Below, in pieces: positions 45,201 to 56,701 of a stretch of 64,000 bases of DNA. The stretch is taken from positions 124,001 to 188,000 of the forward strand of contig LLCB01000072.1 of the NCBI GenBank assembly GCA_001414345.1, written 5' to 3'. Numbering within the stretch: the first letter of the stretch is position 1; each line of letters starts with the position of its first letter. The stretch is from Hymenoscyphus infarciens. Its lineage: Eukaryota > Ascomycota > Leotiomycetes > Helotiales > Helotiaceae. A model generated the notes under the pieces. It was not told the DNA's origin. It made no database searches and saw only the letters and a list, made by a program, of their open reading frames with translations. The translations under genes were made by a program, and so were the position numbers.

Positions 45201-47137
45201 CTCTAAATAGCTTAATATATAGGAATTAGATAAGAATTAGATAAAAGAGTTAATTTATAAAACTCTATTAATACTCTCTAATTCTAGTTACTCTTAATAA
45301 GGAACTTATAATAAAAACCTAAGATAAAACACTAACTAGTAGGAATATTTAAAATTAATAAAGTAAAGAACTAAGACTAAGTTACTACTAAAATAGAGCC
45401 TACGTATTCTCTTCTTTCTTTAACTTATTATTCTTCTCTCTACTCTTCTAAGTATAAGAAGCCTAAATCGGCTCTTTCTCTACTACCTCCTTCTTATAGA
45501 GACGCTTCTTACCTTAACGACCTCTTATAACCAGCTTCGGAGAGGACGCTTATAAACTCTTTAAGTAAGCCTTAAAGAGGACCTAAACCTAGATTTAGAT
45601 AGAGGTCCTACTCTCTATAGTATAGCGTAAGAACTATTAAATATTAGTAACTAAAACCTCTCTAATAAGTAAGAGGTACTTATAGTAACCTTAGTATAAA
45701 GTGCTTAAGTCTTTTCTAGAAGAGTAAACTATATCTTTAAACTATTCTTTAGTACCTCTATACTAGTAACAACTAACACTTTATCTAAGGCCTTAATAGC
45801 TCTCTTAATCTCCTTCTTCTTCTCTTTAAGCTTAAGCTTACTAAACTCCTTTCTAATAAACTATAGTAACTACTTAAGTTAGAACGAATTTAATATATAT
45901 TCGAGATTAAACTTACTAAGATATATATAGTATTCTACTTAATATAGTATCTATACTTCTTTAACTTTAGCTTTTTAAAAGTATATATATAATCTCTATT
46001 CTAAGATTTTACCTAAAAGTACTAAATATAGTAGACTTAGTAGATAGCTAGAAGTATACTAGAAGGATATAGAAAAGGTATTTTACTATATCGGATTAGC
46101 TCTAAATCAGGTCTAATTAAGAAGAGAAGAACTTACTTTTATATATATATATATAATATATATATATATTCTAGAAGATAAGTTAGTATATAAGAATATA
46201 TCTAATTAAAAAGTATTCTTACTATTTATATTATTTAAATAAAAAGAAAAGAAGAAGAGAAGTTAGAATTAAGGAAAAGTCGCCTACTAATATACTACTT
46301 ATAATAATAGCTATTGCTTTATAATTGTTATTTATTACTTAATAATTACTATTATAATATATAATAATAGTAAGAATATAATAACTTTATAGTAGTATAC
46401 TATTTTCTACCTAATAGCTAATTATTAGCCTCTCTTCTATTCATATCCTATTATTATATAGTATATAGTAGCAAATAAAGAGCGATTAGCTCTTAAATAA
46501 TAATACTACTAGCTACCGACTCTACCTTAACTACTAGATACTATAATAGTAGATAAGTTATATTCTTTATAATAAAGAGATAAATAATACTCTAATTAAC
46601 CTAATACTATACTAATTAATAACTAAAGACTTAAGATAAGTCTTTTTAAAGAAGAGAGGATATAATAGTATACTATTCTAGATTATTATATAATAGTACT
46701 ATTCTAAATTATTAGTATTTATAAAACTACTAATACCTCTAAGTACTACTAATACCTCTAATACCTCTAGAGCTAAGATTATAAATAACCGATACTTATA
46801 TAAGTAAAGTACTAAAGGTATTAAATATCTAATATTTATATATAGAAGAGATTAAGATTTAGATATTATATATTTAGCTTTCTAAAGGTTTAAAGGTTAT
46901 ATATTTAGCTTTTTAGCTCTTATTATTTAGTATTAGCTATATTAGATAGAGCTTAGTTATTATTATTATTAGAACTTAGTAGCTTCTAACCTCTTATATA
47001 TAGACGTTTATATTTAGTATAGAAGAGAGATAGTTATTATTTTCTTCTATATTAGTATCTAGTATCTATATACGTTATTCTACTATACGTACTTCTATAT
47101 ACCTCTACTATAGTTATATATATTTCGTGCTATTATA
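42216..47137 (+). mobile_element. Complete type B LTR retroelement, 4922 bp
   Basis: LTRs are at 42216-42692 and 46661-47137, exactly 477 bp each, starting TATAATAGTATACTATCC and ending in TATTACTATA or GCTATTATA. The target duplication GTAGT occurs at 42211-42215 and 47138-47142. A polypurine tract AAAGAAGAGAGGA (46648-46660) abuts the 3' LTR. The first 2.8 kb of the interior aligns with the type A element (same segment after the 5' LTR and the same dispersed units). About 1.5 kb before the 3' LTR (45.1-46.6 kb) has no counterpart in type A. Fully RIPed, no readable protein. Confidence 0.9.
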
Positions 47138-47142
47138 GTAGT

Positions 47143-47661
47143 ATTCTAATTATATTATTTCTTAGCTTCTTTTCTTATATTCTTCTTTATTTAAACCTTT
47201 ATCTTATATCTTATAATAAGCCTCTTCTTATATAATTCTATAGCTTCTATTATTTAATTAGACTTTAAATACTTCTAAGTAGCTATCTCGTTACTAGAGG
47301 CTATTATATCTAATATAGTAGATATATCGCTTCTAGAATTATTATCTACGCTCTTCTCTTTATATATATATATAACCTTTTTAGTAATAGCTATCTTCTC
47401 TTTTATTATTAGTATTATAGAAGAGTAATTAATATTATAGTTTATACTATAGTTAGCTATAATCTTAACCTATATTACTTTTGTATTTTAAACCTTCTAA
47501 AAGATAAGTATCTTCTCTATATTCTCTTAGCTAGCTAAATCGCTAATATTAGCAATTCTAGAATATATATTTATATTTTAAATAGCTTTTTAAAGATAAG
47601 AATCTCTTCTTAAACGTTTACTCTAAAAGTAGTCCTTAATATACGTCTTAATACTTTATAT
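47143..47661. repeat. Unassigned RIPed sequence
   Basis: Short frame-free AT-rich stretch between the type B element and a solo LTR. Confidence 0.4.
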
Positions 47662-47666
47662 AATAT

Positions 47667-48072
47667 TATAATAGTACGAAATATATACTACTACTAAAGA
47701 GGTATATAGAAGTACGTTCGAGATAGAATAATATACGTAGATACTAGGCTCTAATATAGAAGAAAAGACTAAACTAGCCTTTTCTAACTCTAGGAGAGTA
47801 GGCTACTATATATAAGAGGTTTAGATAATACAAAAGAGGTACGAAACCGAATAACGATATACGTCGGCTAATATAAAAGCCTAAACTCTACGAAGTACGT
47901 TCGAAAGTCTAGATAGACGTACGGACGTACGTAATCTTCCTAATTTAGATAATAGAAATAATAATAGCTGAAAGCTAAATATATAGCTAAAAGCTAAATA
48001 TACTATAGCTGAACCTTATATCTAGTAGATACTCTTAGCTATCTAGAATAGCCTAGATAATAAGCTATTATA
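47667..48072 (-). mobile_element. Solo LTR (long type A variant), 406 bp, target duplication AATAT
   Basis: Reverse-oriented LTR starting TATAATAGTACGAAAT and ending AGCTATTATA, flanked by AATAT at 47662-47666 and 48073-48077. It contains about 50 bp more than the 354-bp LTR near its promoter-distal end. Confidence 0.88.
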
Positions 48073-48077
48073 AATAT

Positions 48078-50122
48078 ACGCTTAAATATACTAATAGTCT
48101 ATAGTATAAAGGTTATTATCTAGATTAAGTAACTTATTAACATTTACTATACCGAGGTTACTATTTATAGATACTATTATATATAGTAGAATCGTTGGTT
48201 TTACTATATTCTTATAAAAGCTCTTTTAGATAGTATTTTAAGTAGTATTTAGAGAGAAAGAAGATTTATAAATAGCTCTTAATCTAGCTCTCTTTCTTAC
48301 TTAAGCGCTAGCTAATTAGTCTTTTATATAGGTATTCGTAGATACGCTATTTAAAGAGAAGAGAGTATTTCTAGATATAAATATAGAGGCGTTATTCTTA
48401 TCTCTTACTCTTATAATATTCTCTCTCTCTATTACCTCTCTTCTACGTTATCTCCTTTTCTTATATATAAGAGTCTCTTAGACCTCTTAATCCTTCTCTA
48501 CTACTTAGAACTCTTTAAATCTCTAATTATAAACCTTAGCTCTCCTAGTCTAATATATCTTAGCTTCTATCTTAATCTCTTAATTCTCTTACTCTTAATT
48601 CTCTTACTCTTAATTCTCTCTCTTCTTCCTCTTTTCTATAATATTCTCTTAATTAATTCTCTCTATTAAATTATTATATACTACCTCTATATTATCTACT
48701 TTATTCTTATTCTAGTTCTTATTCTCCTTATTCTCTTTAGTTATATCTTTATTACTATTACTCTCTATACTTAGAAGAGCTACTAATACTCTTATAAATA
48801 CTATTTAAGAGATATCTCTTACTATAAAGACTATCTTTAATTAATCTAATATAATAAAGTAGATTAGAGTATAAGATTAAGATCTTAATATCTCTCTTAT
48901 TATAAGTACTCTTTTAATAGCTTTTAATTCTAAATAACTCCTTAGAGAGTTTAATAATATACTACTTATACTCGTAGATACTCTTATAGTAAGCTTTATT
49001 ATCGTCGATTTAGAGAGAGGTTCTATAAAAGAAGAGGTATCTTAGAGATGCTTTAAAGAGTTAAGAAGCCTCTTATATAACGATTTATTAGACTTTTTAA
49101 GTATATCTTTAACTTTTAAGAGTATATGTCTAAGAGATATATTTAACTATATTAATAGCTTTAAAAATAAGATAGTAATAGTATAATAAGTAAGTTTTTA
49201 TTATTTATTTCTCTTATACTAACTTTTATTAGCCGCGGTACTATAAAACGTATAGTTTATAAAATATCGTTAAAAGAGAAATATAACTTATAACTAACTA
49301 TAAGTATAATTCAGTACTATCTAGTAAAGAATTATCTTACTTTAATATATAAGTTTCTATCGCTGATACTAAAGCCTTATAACTAGTTACCACGTCTAGG
49401 TCTATATAATAAATAAAAGCTAGGAATATATTTAGAATATTCGCGATTTTCTACGAATATTATACTCTTTAAATAATTTATAAATAAGAAGCGTTTAAAG
49501 AGTAAATAGTAATTATTATATTCTGTTTTCTCTACTCTTCTAGTATAGTTTCCTACTTATCTAAAATATATATAAAAATCTCTTAAAATTCTCTACTTTA
49601 GTTGCTTTCGTTATCTTAATTAGACTACGCTAGAGCGTTTCTAAGCTAAAAAAGTAAATAAATTAGTTATTAAATAAGGCTATTCCTAAAGTATTACTTA
49701 CGCTATATACTAATTATATTTCGACTCTCTAAAAAGAGCTTTTTAACGTTAAAAACCTTAGTTTAGAGGTTATATATAAGATATTATAGCCTCTATTAAG
49801 AGAAATAGAGTATTATATAATATCTCTTTTTCTATAATAAAATATAATACTCTATCTTCTATAATATAAGAGATAAATAGAACTTCTTAGATAATCTATT
49901 AATAATAGTTAGAAGTAAGTAAGTTTATAGTTTAGTAAGATTTATATAAAAAGAGAGTAAAATTTAACTTATATAAACTCTACGTACTAAGATCTAGAAA
50001 GCGGATATTAAGCTATATAAATAGAAACTATTCGAAATATATTTATTTAAGCTCTTATTATATAAATAATCGCTCGAATACTATATATTTATTTAATATT
50101 TTATTTATCTATTCGTTATATT
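48078..50122. repeat. Unassigned RIPed sequence
   Basis: 2 kb of AT-rich sequence with CT-rich runs, including three TCTTAATTCTCTTACTC-like units at about 48585-48630. No frame and no identifiable element. Confidence 0.4.
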
Positions 50123-51120
50123 TATAATAGCCTATTATCTAGGCTATTCTAGATAGCTAGAAGTATCTATTATATATAAGGTTCGGCTATATATTTAGCT
50201 TTTAGCTATTATTGTTTTATATTATCTAATTTAGAAAGATTACGTATATTTATACGTCTATCTAGACTTTTAGACGTACTTCGTAGAGTTCGAGCTTTTA
50301 TATTAGCCGACGTATATCGTTATTTAGTTTCGTATCTCTTTTTATATTATTCGAAACCTCTTATATATAGTAGTCTACTCCTAGAGTTAGAAAAGGCTAG
50401 TTTAGCCTTTTCTTCTATATTAGAGTCTAGTATTTATATACGTTATTCTGCTAAACACACTTCTATATATCTCTTCTATAGTTATATATATTTCGTACTA
50501 TTATATAAAAAGGCTAAACTCTTCTTCGCTAGTAATAGTATAAATAATATCTCTTTCGAGCTTTTTGTCGCTTCTTTTATTTTAAATTCGAAGTCGATAA
50601 TATACCTATTTCGCTTTAGACTAGAATCGGACTAGAAGGATAATATTCTTAAATAGCCGAGTAATTAGAGACTACTTAGACAGCTAGTAATACTAGGGTT
50701 TAGTATCTATATAGATAGCTAGTAAAAATCGTATTATAGATATATTAAGAAAAGCGGGATACGCTAAGTGTCTCTAAGGCTTTTAATAACCTTAGATTTA
50801 GTAAATAAGTCGATATACTATAGTTATTACGAAGGCTTCTAAACCTGACCTTACTCTCCTCTCTCTCTCTAAACTAGTTCTACTACGAGGCGTTAAACGA
50901 CTTTCTAGAGCTATCTCTTTTTTTGAAAGATAACTCTCTAAACTAGTTCTACTACGAGGCGTTAAACGACTTTCTAGAGCTATCTCTTTTTTTGAAAGAT
51001 AACTCTCTAAATCGAAACTATATACTAAAGAAGAAGTCTTGAAATAATAAGAGCTTAGCTCTCTAAAGAGATAACCGAGACTTCTCGAATTTAGACGATA
51101 TTTAGATAATATATAGACGA
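50123..51120 (+). mobile_element. 5' fragment of a type A element (LTR plus about 615 bp interior)
   Basis: The LTR at 50123-50505 (383 bp, long variant) is followed by the same interior start as the 33-kb element (compare CTCTTCTTCGC just after each LTR). There is no target duplication around the LTR, so it is not a solo LTR. The element is cut off where the second miniature element begins. Confidence 0.75.
50865..51002. repeat. Perfect tandem duplication, 2 x 69 bp
   Basis: 50865-50933 and 50934-51002 are identical over all 69 bases, while surrounding copies of this element segment have diverged. Confidence 0.95.
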
Positions 51121-52308
51121 GATAATAGCCTAGTTCTGGTTTCAGACCTGTTATATAACTCTTTCACTACCTAGTAGAATCCTATATATTAGTATTATTT
51201 AGAGCTATCTCTGCTCTTCTTCGCTCTTTATCTTTAGTTTTCGTATTAATAACTATAAATAGACTACTTCTCTACTCTACTTCTATCTTATTATTATATT
51301 AAACTAAAGGTTATCTTTCTTATTCTATAAAGGATTTAAAATATATTAGACTCTTAATCTTACTTCTATTCTAGCCTCTCTATCGCTGACTCTATAAACC
51401 TCTTTAAACGGCTTTCTTTAGACCTCTTACTAGCGACTCTTGAATTAATACTAAGCTTAAGACCTCTCTCTAGCGTCTATAGACTCTCTTCTAGTATCTC
51501 CGGATCTCTCTCTCTAGCGTTTATAGACTCTCTTCTAGTATCTTTAGATCTCTCTCTCTAGTATTTTTAGATCTCACTCTCTAACGTCTATAAACCTCTT
51601 CTCTCTCTCTTTAAATAGCTAGTATCTAACTACTCTAATAATAGACTCTAATATCGTATACTAGGTATATAACTTTAGCTCTCTTATTAAAAAGAAATAT
51701 TAATACGCTTATATAATCGACGTTTTAATAAGATAGCTTATCTAGCTTATTATTAGTTATTCTAAGCCTTCTATTAATAAGAAGAAGCTCTTCTATACTC
51801 TAACGAGAGTAGCCTTTTAAGTAGACTTTCTTACTTTTAGCTATATTATTTTCTAATAACTCTTAAAGCCTTCTTCTTCTTCTTCTTCTAAGATTATAAA
51901 AGCTCTTAAAGCCTATACTTTAGTAATTAACAAAATCGTAGGAGTATATACTAGTTACTTAGTAGATTATATAGATTAGTATTAAAAAGCGAATATAAAG
52001 AGTTTTAGATAACTCGGTATATAGCTAGTATCTTATAACTACTTTAGTAGAAGGAAGAGTAAGAGTATAGGCTAGGACTAGTAGATATATAGATAGACAA
52101 GTATACGGGTTTCTATAGAGCTCGAGAGCGAGCTCTACTAAAGAGAGGGAAATATAACAGTTTTAGACCTATTACGTGACTTCTTACTATCTAGTAGAAT
52201 CCTATATATTAGTATTATTTAGAGCTATCTTCGCTCTTTATCTTTAGTTTTCGCGTTAATAACCACGAATAGACTACTTCTCTACTCTACTTCTACCTTA
52301 TTATTATA
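51121..52308 (+). mobile_element. Miniature LTR element (TRIM-like), copy 2, about 1.19 kb
   Basis: LTRs at about 51121-51298 and 52153-52308 match the 184-bp LTR of copy 1 in the opposite orientation. A polypurine tract (AAAGAGAGGGAAA) immediately precedes the 3' LTR. Both LTRs have small deletions after their first bases (the 3' LTR is 156 bp). No target duplication is detectable, so the left border is approximate. Confidence 0.8.
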
Positions 52309-53150
52309 GCTATTCTAGTACTATATATTCTTCTTAGACTTTTTATAATAATAAAAGTTATATTTTATATACTAAAATATACTAACCTTTGCTTTATACT
52401 CTTATAGTATTCTTACTACTACTAGATTATAAGCTATATTATTATAAGCCTTTATTACTAATTTAATTACTTATATAGAAGAAGGGTTCTCGCCTAGAAG
52501 TATAGAAGTCTCTCTAGATATAGTAGTAGTAAGGTCTAATATATTAGAGATATTATTATTAATTAATTTAAAGAGGTCTAATACTAGAGTTTCTAAGAGA
52601 GTTTCCTAGAAGAGCCTATAAGTAGTATATCTTATAAAGAAGAGGTATATTATATTAGTAATAATTAGAATAATAAATAATAAGAGAGATAGTATATAAT
52701 AGATATCTTATACGATTTATATATAGTATAGCTATCTAAAGATATAATAGATATTACTAATAGTACTAATATATTATCTAGAAACTTATTAAAGCTTAAA
52801 TATAAGAGCTTATCTCTATTAGTATAAATAGCTCTAATTAAATACTTAGCTAGATACTTTATTTACTATAGTAAAACCTCTACTTTTTAGGTATTAAATA
52901 AGACTAATTTTTTAACAGTTTTTATTAGACTACTTCTACTAAAATACTATAGAATAATATATAAACCTTCCTATTCTCTCTACTAGGTATAGAAAGGAGA
53001 TTAGCCTTATATAGAATTAGAAGAGATAGGCGTATTAAAGGCTAGAGATAGAATATAATAGGCTAGGAGCGCTTAAAAGGGAACCTTTAGAAAGAATAGG
53101 AGTGCTAATCCGGCTGAGAAAACAAAAACGCTGCTTTATACTGCCTACGT
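52309..53150. repeat. Right end of RIP island 2
   Basis: Frame-free AT-rich sequence grading into normal composition near 53060-53150. No element ends were recognised. Confidence 0.4.
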
Positions 53151-54698
53151 AGTATTAATAGCTGTCGCTTCTTCCTCACAAAACCGGGCTAAACGACACA
53201 GTTAAATAAACCTGTAACTAAGCATACTCCATTCACTTGTAAAAGTAACGGTACAACTAAGCGTACTGTCCCGTTCCTTGTGTTTCGCAATGTCACGATG
53301 TGGCAGCACAGAGCCGGCCTCGACCAGCAAAAGGGTACGAAAACCAACTTATTTATCCCACTTCTAATACAGCTTTCTACAAAATAGTCACATTGTTGGT
53401 AGAATTTGTAGTTTCTGCTTTTTTCGTGTCCTGAGTACTTTACAAATGAGTAATTTGAGCTTGGCCGTTCGCTGGAGACCCGGGGATATGTAGGTACAAA
53501 GCCAGTACAAGAGACGTTAGAAACAGCAAGGAGTGAGACTGCAACGAAACTGGAGTATGCGAAAGCAAAATATCATCATGTCCATTACCAATTTCGAGGG
53601 CACCTTAACTGGTTCCACAAATCAAAACACGACCAAGGAACTTTTTATCATGTTTGCAGCCTACAACTGCTACTTCGGGAGTTGTTGCCCAGGAAGGGAA
53701 ATTACTTGATCATGGGTACTCGTGGGTTCCAAAGGATGAACAAGTTCTGGTTGTCAAACACACTCTCTTTCAAACTCCTTCTTCCGCTAGTTACAATACA
53801 GTAAAAAACAGAAACAGAAACCTAATAACCCAATACAACAGTGTTTAAACTTCTTACGCTAGGTATGTAAGTTCAAGTTTCGACAGTGATTACTTTTTCG
53901 ACCATGGAAAGTTCAGACAATAGGTGGAAGGAGAGGAAGGTTTAAATATTCTGGGCCACGGAGACTTTAAGATGACTTTGGATTATTGCTTTTAGATACG
54001 AAGTACTGTCTGTGTGGACCAGACTGAGAAGAGCTGGTGTCATATGTCCCAGTTTATATTTGGGTTCTCCCAGAATGCTGTCTTTTCAATAGGTTGTTTG
54101 GTTGGTCGGAAATTGGGAGGCGTAGGTGGAGTGATCGTTGTTCTTTGACATCCTCCTATCTTATTATACGAAATGGTCTAGGAAAACAGAAGTGATTGTT
54201 TAGAAGTGGTTAGGAGAATCCGAACCTAAGGTTTAAATATTTAGTGTTAAATCTTCTGAGAAGACTTCATAAGAGGTTTAGTAAGGGGGAAATAACTAAT
54301 ATTAATATATAAGATAGGAGCTGCAAGCTAGCTACTCACTGTTTATCTCCCTTACAGAGGGTTTTGGGGTGGAGTGGAGAGACTGTGTGTTATTAGATTG
54401 TCCTTTCCGCAGAACGAAAACGACCCACTGTTTACAATTTTGTCGTGGGTTTCAGTGGCCTCTCCCTTGCCAAGTGTCAATATTGACAATCTTTTCGTCT
54501 CTGGATAGAGCACTTATTACGACGGCGGTCTTCGTGCTCCGTACACCTTTACCTACTCTTGCCATTTTCTGTATGTATCTTGGTATCTCGACAGTAAGAG
54601 ATTTCTCGATGGTAGGAAAGGCGAAGTTCTAGAAACTAAAACATGGGTCGTAGGGAAACTCCAGCCCTTCTTTTAGACTTTGTTTTGTTTAGTGACCG
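53151..54698. other. Gene-free flank of RIP island 2
   Basis: Normal to slightly AT-rich DNA with only short frames and no family features. No RNA gene or tandem array was found. Confidence 0.4.
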
Positions 54699-54965
54699 CT
54701 ACGTATAAGAGAGCCAAAGTACTTGCAGCGCACATCCCCATCTTGCATATATGCCCTCCAGGCAAGATGACTTTAGGAACCATGTGAGGGGCATGTGGTC
54801 TGTGTGGATGATGCCTTTGCATGATCCGCGAAACATGTGGTCGTATTTCCAGACGAATTCCACCATGGAACACAGCTCTTGCTTGTAAACCCCATAGTTT
54901 TGTTGGGGTTTAGAGAATGTGAGTGCGTCGTATATGATTGGGACTTCAACGTATTCAGAGTTCAA
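54699..54965 (-). pseudogene. Ty3/gypsy polymerase remnant, RNase H region
   Basis: An open stretch of about 88 codons in the style of the RNase H part of Ty3/gypsy polyproteins. It shows YDALTFSKPQQNYGVYKQEL, then FVWKYDHMFRG, then IIHTDHMPLTWFLKS. The H-T-D-H-x-P-L-T-W block is typical, although the usual K is M here. No reverse transcriptase lies upstream and no integrase downstream, and it has no start codon context, so it is a fragment. Unlike the islands it keeps CpA/TpG and shows no RIP damage. Confidence 0.8.
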
Positions 54966-56701
54966 CGGTGATTAGAGACTCAAACTTCACTATTTTGGAT
55001 TTCAACCATCTTGTTATTATGGGATTCTATTCTCCAAAGTCAAAACCAGACTTTCTAACAGTCTTTACAGCGTTAGCAAGTGAAGTTTCATCATCCCCCT
55101 ATGACTGGGTTTTCATAGGCCTCTGAATTTCCTATATTAGAAGTCTCCGTTTACCCCTCAACTTAAAATTCACCATTTGCCAGTGATAACAATTAGCCGA
55201 AGTTCACTAGTTGCGCAAGAGGCAAGACGGGGACCTTGAGGAAGACCTGTAGCGCCAGTCGAAAGATGAGAATATCTATAGGTATTGCAGAAGAAACCAC
55301 CACAACAGCTGGATCCAGCTTTGTTCTTGGAGAATGGGAAAGTATTCGCTTCACTTACACCAGGATATTTTTCTCAAACAAGTCTAAGAAACAGACGTCG
55401 CACGAACTTCAACACTCCCGCGATTTGAGGAAAACAACGTCTGTGTGCTGACGAAATTATGACGTGAGAACTAGGATACTATATTCACCAGTTAAGGGAT
55501 CGACCAGCCAAGTTGCTACTTTGCAAGCCGTAAAGCTAGTAACTTAAGCTATTAAGTCCTATTACGTAAGAGTATTTAGTTTGACAAAGTTAATTAAACA
55601 AAGTTTTACAAGTTCTAAGAGTATAAAGTATTAGAAACTTATCCGAGTAACCTTTATTTAATATAGAGATTATAGACATTCTAGAAGACTTGAGTTATTT
55701 CAACAAGGTATAGAGGTTACTCATAGCGATTTTAGAGTGTCAGTTCTATAATTGGTGAATAAAGTATACCAGAACTAAATAGTAAACAGGAGGGTGAAAA
55801 TGGTTCTTGGGTTGGGACGAAAGCTTTCTCATTCCAACTCGCAAGTGTCAGAGGTGAGAAGCAGAGGAGTTTAAGTAGGTGGTCGCCGAGACATGAAAGT
55901 GAAGATGTGGTAGTTTGGTACATCCAATACAGACAAAGCCTAAAGAATAGTAAGAACGAAAGCCTCCTATCAAATAGACTTTTAAACACAGACGAAAAGA
56001 CTACGAAAGAAAGTATCAACCACCTTAACACGAAAGAAGAAGAAACGACAAATTTCATCAACGCTTGTAATTGAACTCTTTTACTTTTACTGTCGAGAAA
56101 TATTGAATGGCCATGAAGGTCTTGGCAGAAAGTTCGCAGAAATTCAAACTATTATTTTGCGTGGTTCAAGTACCTTGTTCCTAGTCGAGTCTGGCACAAA
56201 GCTACCATATCATGGATCATACTCTCCAAATCGCTGTGGGAGAAGTTTCTGTTGAAGATGTGAAGCGTGAAGCGATGAATTAAAGGTACAGTACAGTACA
56301 GTACAGTACAGTGCTTAGTCATAGGTTTTAGTTTAGCGCAAGGCGGGGATCTTTACAAGGGGGGAACAGGCGCTCAACACTTCCCATCCATCACATCATA
56401 TTTTATTTCTGCCAGTAGCAGGTGACGGAATTTGGCGACTGCGTAACTGCGTAACTTGGTGCGCGCTATGCCCTCACAGGAAACGAGATGCCCTTAGCTT
56501 TCCAACAATAACCACTCTTGAATACCCTCACACCCTTCTGCGACCCAAAAACCTCGAGCTGTGCAGGTGGGTTGAAGCCTAAACGAACTCCTACACTTTC
56601 CGGCGGCTCCGTTATCCCGCCCGGCAGACCTTTCCTACAGAAGAAATCGGATTTTCAAAAAGAGACACTTCCCATAGCAATTGGGAAGCAAAGTCTTCAA
56701 G
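54966..56701. other. Intergenic region upstream of the acyltransferase gene
   Basis: No supported gene. The part at 55500-55700 is AT-rich and may be weakly RIPed repeat debris. A GTACA microsatellite lies at 56286-56311. The last 300 bp presumably hold the promoter and leader of the acyltransferase gene. Confidence 0.45.
56286..56311. repeat. Pentanucleotide microsatellite (GTACA)5
   Basis: About five tandem GTACA units followed by GTGC. Confidence 0.9.

Larger units (their letters stand above)
32691..53150. repeat. RIP island 2, 20 kb of nested, mutated LTR elements
   Basis: The region is extremely TpA-rich with very few CpA or TpG dinucleotides, and all frames are broken. At least seven LTR-derived insertions can be delimited inside it (listed separately). 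The remainder is unassignable RIPed sequence. The borders are compositional and approximate. Confidence 0.85.

Noticed and set aside
54369..54632. 87-codon frame opposite the gypsy remnant
   Set aside because: No start context or family features; it does not continue the RNase H fragment in any frame.
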